Translations under genes and position numbers: made by a program
Assembly: GCF_003122205.1 (NCBI RefSeq)
Contig: NZ_QEYE01000005.1
Location: 1 to 64,000 of the forward strand
Length of the DNA: 64,000 nt
DNA from: Maritimibacter sp. 55A14
GTDB taxonomy: Bacteria > Pseudomonadota > Alphaproteobacteria > Rhodobacterales > Rhodobacteraceae
Direction of reading: 5' to 3'
Shown: in pieces, positions 43,497 through 52,307 of the stretch
Layout of the letters: each line of letters opens with the position of its first letter
Numbering within the stretch: position 1 is the first letter of the stretch
The notes under the pieces: generated by a model
What the model was told of the DNA's origin: nothing
Databases searched by the model: none
Seen by the model: only the letters and a program-made list of their open reading frames with translations

Positions 43497-44786
43497 TCAG
43501 ACATCGGGTGCGTAATCCGACGGGTTGACCGCGCCGGGCCGCCCGTCCAGGTCCAGCCGCGCGATACGCGCGGGCGTCTCGGCGATCAACCGGCCGCGCC
43601 GGATCACCTTCAGCCGCGTAGCCTTGAGCCGGATCGCCTCGATCGCGTCGCGGGCCTGCAGGATCACCATGTCCGCGTTGCAGCCCGGCGCGATGCCGTA
43701 GCCTTCCAGCCCCATGACGGCGGCGGGGTTCGCCGTGACCGCATCCAGGCACCACGCCATATCCGCGCGCGAGGAAAGCTGCCCCACATGCAGCCCCATC
43801 GCGGCGACCTCCAGCATGTCGGCGGAGCCCAGCGAATACCACGGGTCCATCACGCAATCAGAGCCGAAGGCCACCGTCAGCCCGGCATCGCGCAACTCTC
43901 GCACGCGGGTCATGCCGCGCCGCCGGGGATAACTGTCATGCCGGCCCTGGATCATGATGTTGATGAGCGGATTGGGGACCACCGCCACTCCGGCCTCGGC
44001 CATCAGCGGGATCAGCTTTGAGACGTAGTAATTGTCCATCGAATGCATAGACGTCAGATGCGAGCCCGCGACCCGGCCCTGAAGCCCCAGGCGCTGCGCC
44101 TCGAAGGCCAGCGTCTCGACATGGCGGCTCATCGGGTCGTCGGTCTCGTCGCAATGCATGTCCACGCGCAGGCCGCGCTCCGCCGCGATCTCGCATAGCC
44201 GCGTCACCGAGGCCGCGCCCGCGGCCATCGTGCGCTCGAAATGCGGGATGCCGCCCACCACGTCCACGCCCATGTCGAGCGCGCGGATCAGGTTCGCCTC
44301 GGCCGTGGGATCGCGGTAGAGCCCGTCTTGCGGGAAGGCCACGAGTTGCAGGTCCAGATAGGGCGCCACCTGACGGCGGACCTCCAGCAACGCCTCGACC
44401 CCTTTCAGGCTGTCATCGCAGACATCGACATGGGACCGGACCGCCAGCAGGCCCTGGCTGACCGCCAGGTCGCAATAGCGCAGCGCGCGCGCCGCGATCT
44501 CCTCGGCGCTTTGCAGGGGCTTGAGTTCGCCCCAGAGCGCGATGCCCTCCAGCAGGGTGCCCGAGACATTCATCCGCGGCCGCCCGAGCGAGAGCGTCGC
44601 ATCCAAATGGAAATGCGGGTCCACGAAGGGCGGCGTGACGAATTGCCCGCCCGCGTCGATCATCTGCGCGGCCTCGGCCTCCAGGCCCGGCTCCACCGCG
44701 GCGATGCGCCCGTCCTTGCAGGCGATGTCGATGCCGCCGCGCCCATCCGCCAGCGTTGCGTTTTTCACGATCAGATCGAAACTCAT
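43497..44786 (-). CDS. Cytosine deaminase-like amidohydrolase
   Basis: A 429-residue metal hydrolase with the same length and order of motifs as E. coli CodA (427). The first metal pair is PHFHLD near residue 57, the catalytic block MHCDETDDP near 208 matches CodA HCDEIDD, and FGSDCVMDPWYSLGSADML near 305 matches the CodA FGHDDVFDPWYPLG region, though the His is Ser here. That change in the substrate pocket means isoguanine, a triazine or another aminated ring could replace cytosine. It is nine bases after the permease gene of a BMP-type ABC importer, fitting nucleobase salvage. Confidence 0.82.
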   Translation of the reverse strand: MSFDLIVKNATLADGRGGIDIACKDGRIAAVEPGLEAEAAQMIDAGGQFVTPPFVDPHFHLDATLSLGRPRMNVSGTLLEGIALWGELKPLQSAEEIAARALRYCDLAVSQGLLAVRSHVDVCDDSLKGVEALLEVRRQVAPYLDLQLVAFPQDGLYRDPTAEANLIRALDMGVDVVGGIPHFERTMAAGAASVTRLCEIAAERGLRVDMHCDETDDPMSRHVETLAFEAQRLGLQGRVAGSHLTSMHSMDNYYVSKLIPLMAEAGVAVVPNPLINIMIQGRHDSYPRRRGMTRVRELRDAGLTVAFGSDCVMDPWYSLGSADMLEVAAMGLHVGQLSSRADMAWCLDAVTANPAAVMGLEGYGIAPGCNADMVILQARDAIEAIRLKATRLKVIRRGRLIAETPARIARLDLDGRPGAVNPSDYAPDV

Positions 44787-44795
44787 GGCCTCACC

Positions 44796-45740
44796 TCACC
44801 TCTGTCCCTTGAACCACGGCGTCAGCAGCGCCCGCGGGTAATCGGCGCGCCGCGCCGCCACAACCAGCGCGATGATCGACAGGATATAAGGCGCCATCAG
44901 GAAAATCTGGCCCGGCACGGCGTTGCCATACTCGGTCTGAAGCCGCACCTGGAAGGCGTCGAACGCCCCGAAGAGCAGCGCGCCCGCCAGCGCCTTCCAT
45001 GGCCGCCAGGAAGCGAAAATCACCAGCGCGATGCAAATCCAGCCGCGCCCGTTGACCATGCCGAAAAAGAAGGCGTCGAAGGCCGCCATGGTCAGGAAAG
45101 ACCCGCCGATCGCCATCAGCGCCGATCCCGCCATCACCGCGCCGATCCGCAGGCCGTAGACCGAAAGCCCCTGCGCGTCCACCGCGTCCGGGTTGTCGCC
45201 CACGGCGCGGATCGCCAGACCCAGTGGCGTGCGCGCCAGCACCCACCAGACCAGCGCGACGGCCGCAAGCGCCAGCCAGCTCAACGCCGTCTGCTGGAAG
45301 AGCGCGGGTCCCAGGAAAGGGATGTCCGACAGCAGCGGGATGTCGAGCGCGCGGAAGGGCACGATCCGCGGCGGGGTGGAGACATCGGGCAGCGCGGTGC
45401 GATAGGTGAAATAGGACAGCGACGTGGCCAGCAGCGTCACCCCCAGACCCGAGACATGCTGGCTGAGCCCCAGCGGCACGGTCAGGATCGCGTGGATCAG
45501 TCCGAACCCCGCCCCCGTGAGCGCCGCCACGGCGATCCCGCCCCAGAGCCCCAGCCCCAGCCAGACCGCCATCCAGCCGGCCATCGCGCCGGCCACGAAT
45601 ATCCCCTCGATGCCCAGGTTGAGCACGCCTGCGCGTTCGCAAAGCAGCGCGCCCAGCACGCCGAAGATCAGCGGCGTGGCGATGCGGATCGAGGCGGACC
45701 AGAAATTCGGATTGGCCAGAATGTCGAGGATTTCCATCAT
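44796..45740 (-). CDS. ABC transporter permease, BMP/nucleoside type (second subunit)
   Basis: A 314-residue permease of the YufQ/NupC class. It contains about eight hydrophobic helices and the segment LCERAGVLNLGIEGIFVAGAM near residue 32, the family hallmark, plus AVGDNPDAVDAQGLSV near 185. Start 45740 (ATGATG) overlaps the preceding permease stop. Together with the 355-residue partner, the ATPase and the BMP binding protein it forms a nucleoside-type importer. Confidence 0.88.
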   Translation of the reverse strand: MMEILDILANPNFWSASIRIATPLIFGVLGALLCERAGVLNLGIEGIFVAGAMAGWMAVWLGLGLWGGIAVAALTGAGFGLIHAILTVPLGLSQHVSGLGVTLLATSLSYFTYRTALPDVSTPPRIVPFRALDIPLLSDIPFLGPALFQQTALSWLALAAVALVWWVLARTPLGLAIRAVGDNPDAVDAQGLSVYGLRIGAVMAGSALMAIGGSFLTMAAFDAFFFGMVNGRGWICIALVIFASWRPWKALAGALLFGAFDAFQVRLQTEYGNAVPGQIFLMAPYILSIIALVVAARRADYPRALLTPWFKGQR

Positions 45741-46804
45741 GGCGCCTCTCCGGTGCGGACACGCACGATCCGGTAGCGCGACACGAAACCGCCGATAAGC
45801 ACGCAAAGCAGCGCGATCGCCACCACCAGGTCGGCCAGGTAGGAGGAGACGCCGATCGCCCGGCTCATAGAATCGGCGCCCACGAAGACCGCCGCGATGA
45901 AAAGCGCCGAGGCGACGGTGCCGAGCGGCGAGAGCCGCGCCAGCATAGCCACCACGATCCCGGCATAGCCGTAGCCGGGCGAGAGATCCGCCGTCAGGTA
46001 GCCCTTGAGACCCGCCACCTCGCCCACTCCGGCCAGCCCCGCCAGCCCGCCGGAGATCAGCGCCGCGCCCATCAGGGTGCGGGTCACGGGAATGCCCGCG
46101 TGCCGCGCGGCGGGCGCGTTCTCGCCTACGGCGCGCATCTTCATGCCCCAGGTCGTGCGCGTCAGCAGGATGTGAAAAAGCACCGCCAGCCCCAGACCGA
46201 TCAGCAGCCCGGCATGGACCCGCATCCGGTCCATCAGCTGCGGCAGCGTCGCCTTCTCGATCACTGGCGCGGATTGCGGCCAGCCCATGCCCATCGGGTC
46301 CTGCAACGGACCTTCAAGCATCATCTGCACGAAAAGCAGGATGACGAAGTTGAGCAGCAGCGTCGTCACCACCTCGTCGGCGCCGAACCGCACCTTCAGG
46401 AACGCCGGTACCGCCATGCCCGCCGCCCCGGCGGCGGCGCCCGCCAGCAGCACCAGCGGGATCATCACCGCGGGCGGGGCCGAGATCGCCCCGCTGCCCA
46501 GCGCCACCGCGGCCAGCGCACCCAGATAGAGCTGCCCCTCGCCGCCGATATTCCAGAGCTTCGCGCGGAACGCCAGCGCCGCCGCCAGCCCGGTCAGGAT
46601 AAGCGGCGTGGCGCGCGTCAGCGTCTCGGTGAAGGCGAATGGCGAGCCGAAGACACCGCTCCACATCAGCCTGAAGGCGGCCAGCACGTCGGCCCCTGCC
46701 AGCGCCAGCGGGATCGCCGCGAGCAGCAGCGAGACCAGTGCCGCCAGCACCGGCACCGCCACATTCACAACCCGCGAGGGCTGCCGGGGTTCGATCCGCA
46801 TCAT
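45737..46804 (-). CDS. ABC transporter permease, BMP/nucleoside type (first subunit)
   Basis: A 355-residue permease of the YufP class with many hydrophobic segments, starting VPVLAALVSLLLAAIPLAL near residue 17, and the hallmark LAFRAKLWNIGGEGQLYLGA near 77. The AVGENAPAARHAGIPV loop near 225 is the region that meets the ATPase. Start overlaps the ATPase stop (ATGA). Operon mate of the other permease, the ATPase and the binding protein. Confidence 0.88.
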   Translation of the reverse strand: MMRIEPRQPSRVVNVAVPVLAALVSLLLAAIPLALAGADVLAAFRLMWSGVFGSPFAFTETLTRATPLILTGLAAALAFRAKLWNIGGEGQLYLGALAAVALGSGAISAPPAVMIPLVLLAGAAAGAAGMAVPAFLKVRFGADEVVTTLLLNFVILLFVQMMLEGPLQDPMGMGWPQSAPVIEKATLPQLMDRMRVHAGLLIGLGLAVLFHILLTRTTWGMKMRAVGENAPAARHAGIPVTRTLMGAALISGGLAGLAGVGEVAGLKGYLTADLSPGYGYAGIVVAMLARLSPLGTVASALFIAAVFVGADSMSRAIGVSSYLADLVVAIALLCVLIGGFVSRYRIVRVRTGEAP

Positions 46805-48330
46805 GCCGCCGCCTGCCCCGCCATCATCAGCCCGATCGCGGCGCGGTCGCGGCTGGCGGCCTCCCGCATGCCGCCGTCATGCATCACCACGATGCGATCG
46901 GCGAGCGACAGGATCTCGTCGAGATCCTCGGAGATCAGCACGACGCCCGCGCCGCGCGCGCGCGCCTCCAGCAGGCGCCGGGCAACGGCATGGGCCGCGC
47001 CCAGGTCGAGCCCGCGCGTCGGCTGGTTGGCCAGGATAAGCCGCGGCGCACGCCCGAAGACCCGCGCCAGGATCAGCTTCTGCATGTTTCCGCCAGAGAG
47101 CAGCCGCACCGGCGCGTACGGGCCGGGGCCGCGCACGTCGAATTCCGCACAGGCTTCGGCGGTGCGGGCGCGAATCGCGCCGCGCCGCAGGAAGCCCAGC
47201 CGCGAAACCTCCGGATCGCCCAGCGCCTCGATCACCAGGTTCTCGGCGACGCTCATGTCGGGCACGACGCCCTCGTGGTGGCGATCCTCGGGGATGCGGC
47301 CCACGCCGGCGGCCACGAAGGCGGCGGGCGTGAAGCGTGCGACCGGCGCATCGGCCAGCCGCATCTCTCCCGACTCGGGCTCAGCGAGACCGGAGAGCAG
47401 CGCCGCCAGCGCCGACTGGCCGTTGCCCGACACGCCCGCGATTCCCACGATTTCATGCGCGCGGACCTCCAGCGTGGCGCCGGTCAGGCTGCGGCGCGCG
47501 TCCGGGCCGGCGACGCTGACCCCGCGCAACTCCAGCACCGGGGCGCCGGGCGCCATCGGCGGGCGTGGATCGGTCGCGGTTTCGGCGCCGACCATCAGCC
47601 GCGCGATACGGGTCTCGTCGGCATCCGCTGTCGCCATCCCACCCACGTTGCGGCCGTGGCGCAGCACCTCGATCCGGTGCGAGAAAGCCAGCACCTCGCG
47701 CAGCTTGTGGGAGATGAAGATCACCGACAGCCCGTCCGCGGCCATGCGTCCCACCGTCTCGAAGAGGCTGTCGGCCTCTTGCGGTGTCAGCACGGCGGTG
47801 GGCTCGTCCAGGACCAGGATGCGGGCCTCGCGGTAGAGTGCCTTGAGGATCTCGACGCGCTGGCGCTCGCCCACCGAGAGCTGGCTGACCGGCGCATCGA
47901 GCGCAACCGTCAGCCCCGAGCGCGCCATGATCGCGTCGATCTTCGCCCGCGCCGCCTGCCGGTCACGCCGCCAGGCCAGCAGCGGCTCGGCCCCCAGCAC
48001 GATATTGTCGAGCGCCGACAGGTTGTAGGCCAAGGTGAAATGCTGGTGGACCATGCCGATCCCGGCCCGCAGCGCCGCCTCCGGGTGGCCGGCGGGCAAC
48101 GGCGCGAGGCGCCCGTCGGGGCCAATGATCTCGACATGGCCGGCATCGGGCAGGTAATGGCCGAAGAGCATGTTCATCAGCGTCGTCTTGCCGGCGCCGT
48201 TCTCGCCCAGAAGCGCCAGGATCTCGCCGCGGCGCAGATCCAGCTCCACCGCGTCGTTGGCCAGCACGCTGCCAAAGCGCTTGGTCAGCCCCGCCAGCCG
48301 CAGCACGACCGGGGATTGCCTGTCCGTCAT
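46801..48330 (-). CDS. ABC transporter ATP-binding protein, nucleoside/sugar type (two ATPase domains)
   Basis: A 509-residue tandem ATPase. Domain one has Walker A GENGAGKTTLMN near residue 42, signature LSVGERQRVEILKAL near 148 and Walker B ILVLDEPTAVL near 168. Domain two has the degenerate Walker A GVSGNGQSALAA near 295, signature LSGGNMQKLILARV near 405 and NQPTRGLD near 430. This layout is standard for YufO/NupA and ribose-type importers. It follows the binding-protein gene after a 52-base gap containing a stem-loop. Confidence 0.92.
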   Translation of the reverse strand: MTDRQSPVVLRLAGLTKRFGSVLANDAVELDLRRGEILALLGENGAGKTTLMNMLFGHYLPDAGHVEIIGPDGRLAPLPAGHPEAALRAGIGMVHQHFTLAYNLSALDNIVLGAEPLLAWRRDRQAARAKIDAIMARSGLTVALDAPVSQLSVGERQRVEILKALYREARILVLDEPTAVLTPQEADSLFETVGRMAADGLSVIFISHKLREVLAFSHRIEVLRHGRNVGGMATADADETRIARLMVGAETATDPRPPMAPGAPVLELRGVSVAGPDARRSLTGATLEVRAHEIVGIAGVSGNGQSALAALLSGLAEPESGEMRLADAPVARFTPAAFVAAGVGRIPEDRHHEGVVPDMSVAENLVIEALGDPEVSRLGFLRRGAIRARTAEACAEFDVRGPGPYAPVRLLSGGNMQKLILARVFGRAPRLILANQPTRGLDLGAAHAVARRLLEARARGAGVVLISEDLDEILSLADRIVVMHDGGMREAASRDRAAIGLMMAGQAAA

Positions 48331-48353
48331 GTCACTGCCCCCCGCATGCGGAA

Positions 48354-48375
48354 GGGGGCGCCGTTCCGCGCCCCC
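48354..48375 (-). other. Stem-loop after BMP binding-protein gene
   Basis: GGGGGCGC (48354-48361) pairs with GCGCCCCC (48368-48375) around a 6-base loop, between the binding-protein stop and the ATPase start. There is no U-tract. It matches the position of the stem at 18138-18166 in the other importer operon, so it is probably a stabiliser of the binding-protein mRNA. Confidence 0.5.
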
Positions 48376-48382
48376 GCCCCTG

Positions 48383-49378
48383 TCAGCCGTCGGATTTCGG
48401 CTCGTCGTCGTTGACGTTGACGCGGAACATGCCGTCGAGGATTTCCTGCTTCTTGGCCTCCACGGCCTCCAGCACGTCGGCCGACACCAGGTTCTCGTCC
48501 ACCGCCAGCGAACCGCCGCCATGGGCCATGAAGCTGTACTGGCCGTAATCGGCGGGCTCGAAACTGCCTGAGGCCACATCCTCGATGGCGCGGTCGATCG
48601 TGGGCTCCATGTGCCAGATGGCAGAGGACAGGATCGTGCCGGGATAGTCGCCGGAGGTGTCGATCACGTTGCCGATCGCCTTGACGCCGCGCTCCACGGC
48701 GGCGTCGGAGACACCGAAGCGTTCGGCATACATCACGTCCGCGCCCGCATCCATCATGGCAAAGGCCGCTTCCTTGGCCTTGGGCGGGTCGTACCAGGAG
48801 TTGATGAAGCTCACCAGGAACTTGACATCCGGGTTGACCGACCGTGCGCCCTCCATGAAGGCGTTCATCAGCCGGTTCACCTCCGGGATCGCGAAGCCGC
48901 CGACCATGCCGATCACGTTCGACTCGGTCGCCTCGCCCGCGATCATGCCGCTGAGGTAGGAGGGTTCGTGGATCCAGTTGTCGAAGACCGCGAAATTCGG
49001 CTGGGCGGGTCCGAAGGACGAGCCCATCAGGAAGGCGGTATCGGGGTAGTCGGCGGCCACGCTGCGCGCCGCGCGCTCCACCGCGAAGGCTTCGCCCACA
49101 ACAAGCTCCATGCCCTGTTCGGCATATTCGCGCATGACGCGCTCATAATCCGTGTTGGCCACGTTTTCCGAGTAGGCATAGGTGATCCGGCCTTCCTCCT
49201 GTGCGGCGGTCAGCGCCTTGTGGATGCGGCTGACCCATTGCTGTTCCACCGGCACGGTGTAGATCGCCGCCACCTTGAGCTGCGCCGCGGCTGCGCCGGG
49301 AAGCGCCAGCGCCGAGGCCGCCGCCAGTCCGCAGACCAGCACCGCGCGCCGGGCCAAGGCTGTGTTGAATAGTCCCAT
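48383..49378 (-). CDS. BMP-family ABC substrate-binding protein
   Basis: A 331-residue periplasmic binding protein of the Bmp/PnrA/Med family, which bind purine or other nucleosides. The signal peptide spans residues 1-32 (RRAVLVCGLAAASALALPGAAAA), then LKVAAIYTVPVEQQWVSRIHKAL. The later AAFAMMDAGADVMYAERFGVSD near 215 is family-typical. Start 49378 has a perfect AGGAGG six bases upstream, unlike the ATG six codons earlier. First gene of the importer operon, followed by ATPase, two permeases and the cytosine-deaminase-like gene. Confidence 0.9.
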   Translation of the reverse strand: MGLFNTALARRAVLVCGLAAASALALPGAAAAQLKVAAIYTVPVEQQWVSRIHKALTAAQEEGRITYAYSENVANTDYERVMREYAEQGMELVVGEAFAVERAARSVAADYPDTAFLMGSSFGPAQPNFAVFDNWIHEPSYLSGMIAGEATESNVIGMVGGFAIPEVNRLMNAFMEGARSVNPDVKFLVSFINSWYDPPKAKEAAFAMMDAGADVMYAERFGVSDAAVERGVKAIGNVIDTSGDYPGTILSSAIWHMEPTIDRAIEDVASGSFEPADYGQYSFMAHGGGSLAVDENLVSADVLEAVEAKKQEILDGMFRVNVNDDEPKSDG

Positions 49379-49456
49379 CAGTACCTCCTGTTTCATGTTA
49401 CTTCCCTCCGCGCCGAAACGCGGAGCGCACTCTGCCGGCGCGATTGTCCTGGCGCC

Positions 49457-49486
49457 ATAGTGAACGTCATTTTACCTTTTGGTCAA
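49457..49486 (-). promoter_or_regulatory. Candidate sigma-70 promoter of the BMP importer operon
   Basis: On the minus strand TTGACC (complement of 49481-49486), an 18-base spacer and CACTAT (complement of 49457-49462) lie about 80 bases upstream of the binding-protein start, in a sharply AT-rich patch. Matches to consensus are 5/6 and 4/6. Confidence 0.5.
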
Positions 49487-49846
49487 TTTTTATTTGCTCA
49501 CCCGGTCCCTCATACACCGGATTCGCGGGAATGGCCGCGCGAATCCACAAGACGATGATGTGCAGATGCCGGATGCAACCGCAACGGGCGAAGCTGACCG
49601 CTCGTTGTGCGCGAACCGAAAGCGGGATGCGACTTCCGCATTCCCGGCATCGGCCGGATCATGGAGAGGAGCGCGGCCTGGCGTGTCGTGCCGGTCGGGA
49701 CCGCCTGACGGGTTCTCAAGGCCACTATCACTCAAGGCCCGAAGCGCGCCCGGTCCCACTCGGCCGGGCGGGCCCATCGCGAGGGTTGAGCGCGGGCGGC
49801 GCACGGCCTATGTCTGCGTGGATCGCAACACAGATGAGGCCGCCCC
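49487..49846. other. Gene-free stretch before pepF
   Basis: No convincing gene is seen on either strand. The left part is AT-rich and belongs to the promoter of the BMP operon. The rest is GC-rich with no recognisable protein, RNA or repeat. Open frames here are out-of-frame extensions of pepF or lack protein-like content. Confidence 0.5.
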
Positions 49847-51682
49847 ATGCACTCCCCGTTCCGTCCCGCCCTGCCCGAAACCGTCATGGACGCGCGCGAC
49901 GCGCAGGGGACCGAATTCGGGGACCTGCCGGAATGGGATCTGAGCGATCTCTACGCCGCGCCCGACGCGCCCGAGATGAAGCGCGACCTCGACTGGCTGG
50001 AGGCCGCCTGCACGAGCTTCGCCGCCGATTTCGAGGGCAAGCTCGCGGGGCTCGACGCGGCCGGGATGCTCGACTGCGTGCTGCGCTACGAGAAGATCGA
50101 CCTCATCGCCGGGCGTATCATGTCCTATGCCGGGCTGCGTTATCACCAGAACACCACCGACCCGGAGCGCGGCAAGTTCCTGGGCGATCTCCAGACCCGC
50201 ATCACCGATTACACCACGCCGCTGGTCTTCTTCTCGCTGGAGGTGAACCGCATCCCCGACGAGACGCTGGAGGACTGGTTCGCCGCCAATGCCGATCTGG
50301 CGCGCTACAAGCCGATCTTCGACCGGCTGCGCGCATTGAGGCCCTATCAGCTCTCCGACGAACTGGAGCGGTTCCTGCACGATCAGTCGGTCGTGGGGGC
50401 CGCGGCCTGGAACCGGCTTTTCGACGAGACGATGGCCGGGCTCGGCTTCGATGTCGAGGGCGAGGAGATGGCGCTGGAGTCAACGCTCAACCTGCTGACC
50501 GACACCGATCGCGCCCGGCGCGAGGCCGGCGCGCACGCCCTGGCGGAAGTCTTCGGGAAGAACGTCACGCTCTTCTCGCGCATCACCAACACGCTTGCCA
50601 AGGAGAAGGAGGTCGAGGACCGGTGGCGCGGGCTGCCGACGCCGCAGATGTCGCGCCACCTGGCCAACCATGTGGAGCCCGAGGTCGTGCAGGCGCTGCG
50701 CGACGCGGTGGTGGCGGCCTATCCCAAGCTCAGCCATCGCTACTATGCGCTGAAGGCGAAATGGATGGGGCTGGAGACGCTTCAGGTCTGGGACCGCAAC
50801 GCGCCGCTGCCGGGTGAGGCGCCGCGCCGCTTCGACTGGGAGGCCGCCCGCTCCACCGTACTCGACGCCTATGCGGGCTTCTCGCCGCGCATGGCCGAGA
50901 TCGCGCAGCCCTTCTTCGAGAAAGGCTGGATCGACGCCGGCGTAAAGCCGGGCAAGGCGCCCGGCGCCTTCGCCCATCCCACGGTCGTGGACGTGCACCC
51001 CTACGTGATGCTGAACTATCTGGGCAAGCCGCGCGACGTGATGACGCTCGCCCATGAACTCGGGCACGGCGTGCACCAGGTTCTGGCCGCGGGTCAGGGC
51101 GAGCTTCTGTCCTCCACCCCGCTGACCCTGGCCGAGACCGCCAGCGTCTTCGGCGAGATGCTGACCTTCCGCAAGCTCCTGGAGGCCGCCCGCAGCCCGG
51201 CGGAGCGCAAGACGCTGCTGGCAAGCAAGGTCGAGGACATGATCAACACGGTCGTGCGCCAGATCGCCTTCTACGATTTCGAGTGCAAGCTGCACGAGGC
51301 GCGGCGCGGTGGCGAGTTGACGCCCCACGACATAAACGCGATCTGGATGAGCGTTCAGGGCGAGAGCCTGGGGCCCGTCTTCGAGTTCATGGAGGGCTAC
51401 GAGACCTTCTGGTCCTATATCCCGCATTTCATCCACTCGCCCTTCTACGTCTATGCCTATGCCTTCGGCGACGGGCTGGTGAACGCGCTCTACGCCGTCT
51501 ACGAGGAAGGCGATCCGGCGTTCCAGGAGAAGTATTTCGAGATGCTGAAGGCCGGCGGCTCCAAGCATCACAAGGAATTGCTGGCGCCCTTCGGGCTCGA
51601 CGCCTCTGATCCGGCCTTCTGGGACAAGGGGCTGAGCATGATTTCCGGCATGATCGACGAGTTGGAGGCGATGGAGGACTGA
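49847..51682 (+). CDS. pepF: M3-family oligoendopeptidase F
   Basis: A 611-residue cytoplasmic zinc metallopeptidase that trims short peptides (about 7-17 residues). The zinc site is TLAHELGHGVHQ near residue 403, with the third ligand in LAETASVFGEM near 427. The N-terminal helical part (about 20-200) and the C-terminal HSPFYVYAYAFGDGL near 540 are PepF hallmarks. The start at 49847 is the first of two in-frame ATGs; the second is 13 codons later and cannot be excluded. It stands alone, with nothing co-directional within 600 bases. Confidence 0.92.
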   Translation: MHSPFRPALPETVMDARDAQGTEFGDLPEWDLSDLYAAPDAPEMKRDLDWLEAACTSFAADFEGKLAGLDAAGMLDCVLRYEKIDLIAGRIMSYAGLRYHQNTTDPERGKFLGDLQTRITDYTTPLVFFSLEVNRIPDETLEDWFAANADLARYKPIFDRLRALRPYQLSDELERFLHDQSVVGAAAWNRLFDETMAGLGFDVEGEEMALESTLNLLTDTDRARREAGAHALAEVFGKNVTLFSRITNTLAKEKEVEDRWRGLPTPQMSRHLANHVEPEVVQALRDAVVAAYPKLSHRYYALKAKWMGLETLQVWDRNAPLPGEAPRRFDWEAARSTVLDAYAGFSPRMAEIAQPFFEKGWIDAGVKPGKAPGAFAHPTVVDVHPYVMLNYLGKPRDVMTLAHELGHGVHQVLAAGQGELLSSTPLTLAETASVFGEMLTFRKLLEAARSPAERKTLLASKVEDMINTVVRQIAFYDFECKLHEARRGGELTPHDINAIWMSVQGESLGPVFEFMEGYETFWSYIPHFIHSPFYVYAYAFGDGLVNALYAVYEEGDPAFQEKYFEMLKAGGSKHHKELLAPFGLDASDPAFWDKGLSMISGMIDELEAMED

Positions 51683-52073
51683 GCCCGCCCAGGGGCACGT
51701 CCCGAGGTGCTGTTCCGAAGCGTTAACGGTTGCCCTTGCCGTCATTGGCAAGCTTGGGGACGAGCCGCGCGGTCGCCAGACCGAGGGATGGTGATCCGGC
51801 GTCTGAGCAGGGCAGTTTATCCCTGCCACATCCGAACTGGATCGAGACAGAGCGCCAACGGCACCACATCGCCAGCCCGTCCGGGCGGTCTGGCGATCGC
51901 GCGGCGGCCTGCGGCCTTAGTTCCGCGCGCGGCAATGGGCAAACTCCGCGCAAGGCCATGTGCCATGTGTTTCGGATCCGGTAGAGTCGGATGTGGCCGG
52001 AGCCCGGCGCAGGCAATGGACCTGCATCGGCTAGCGCAGGCTCGGCCTGCCATCCGCGCCGGGCTCCGCATGG

Positions 52074-52181
52074 TCCGGGGGCCAGCCCGCCCCGGCGACA
52101 GCCCAGATCGAGGATGCGCCGGCTCGCCAGCGGCGCGGCATGCCGGCGGATCACGTCGAGTGCGGTGCGAATTCCGGTCAT
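52074..52181 (-). pseudogene. Possible methyltransferase remnant
   Basis: On the minus strand about 36 codons from an ATG at 52181 read like the start of a SAM-dependent methyltransferase: ALDVIRRHAAPL, then RRILDLGCRRGGLA, close to the motif I pattern LDLGCGxG. After that the frame continues open but loses all likeness to a protein of that fold. The 51683-52307 stretch is otherwise without a recognisable gene. I read it as a decayed 5' fragment; a chance match is possible. Confidence 0.35.
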
Positions 52182-52244
52182 TTCGCGGCTCTCGTCCCGG
52201 CCCGCGCAATCCGCGCGCGCCTTGCGGGTTGCCGCAAAAACGAA

Positions 52245-52258
52245 TTGAGAATTCTCAA
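52245..52258. promoter_or_regulatory. 14-bp perfect palindrome upstream of the MaoC-like gene
   Basis: TTGAGAATTCTCAA, a perfect palindrome 50 bases before the start at 52308. Placement and symmetry fit an operator for a dimeric repressor of the hydratase/acyl-CoA dehydrogenase pair; no regulator gene is adjacent. Confidence 0.45.
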
Positions 52259-52307
52259 AACGCCGAAATCATGCGATGTCGGACCCGTCGGAAGAAAGGT
52301 CGGGCCA

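Noticed and set aside
49479-49943. 154-codon frame upstream of and overlapping pepF
   Set aside because: Cys/Arg/Pro-rich composition without protein-like pattern; it overlaps pepF in another frame and has no ribosome site.
51807-51826. GCAGGG / CCCTGC inverted repeat as a terminator of pepF
   Set aside because: Only six pairs, an 8-base loop, no T-tract and 125 bases after the stop; too weak to call.
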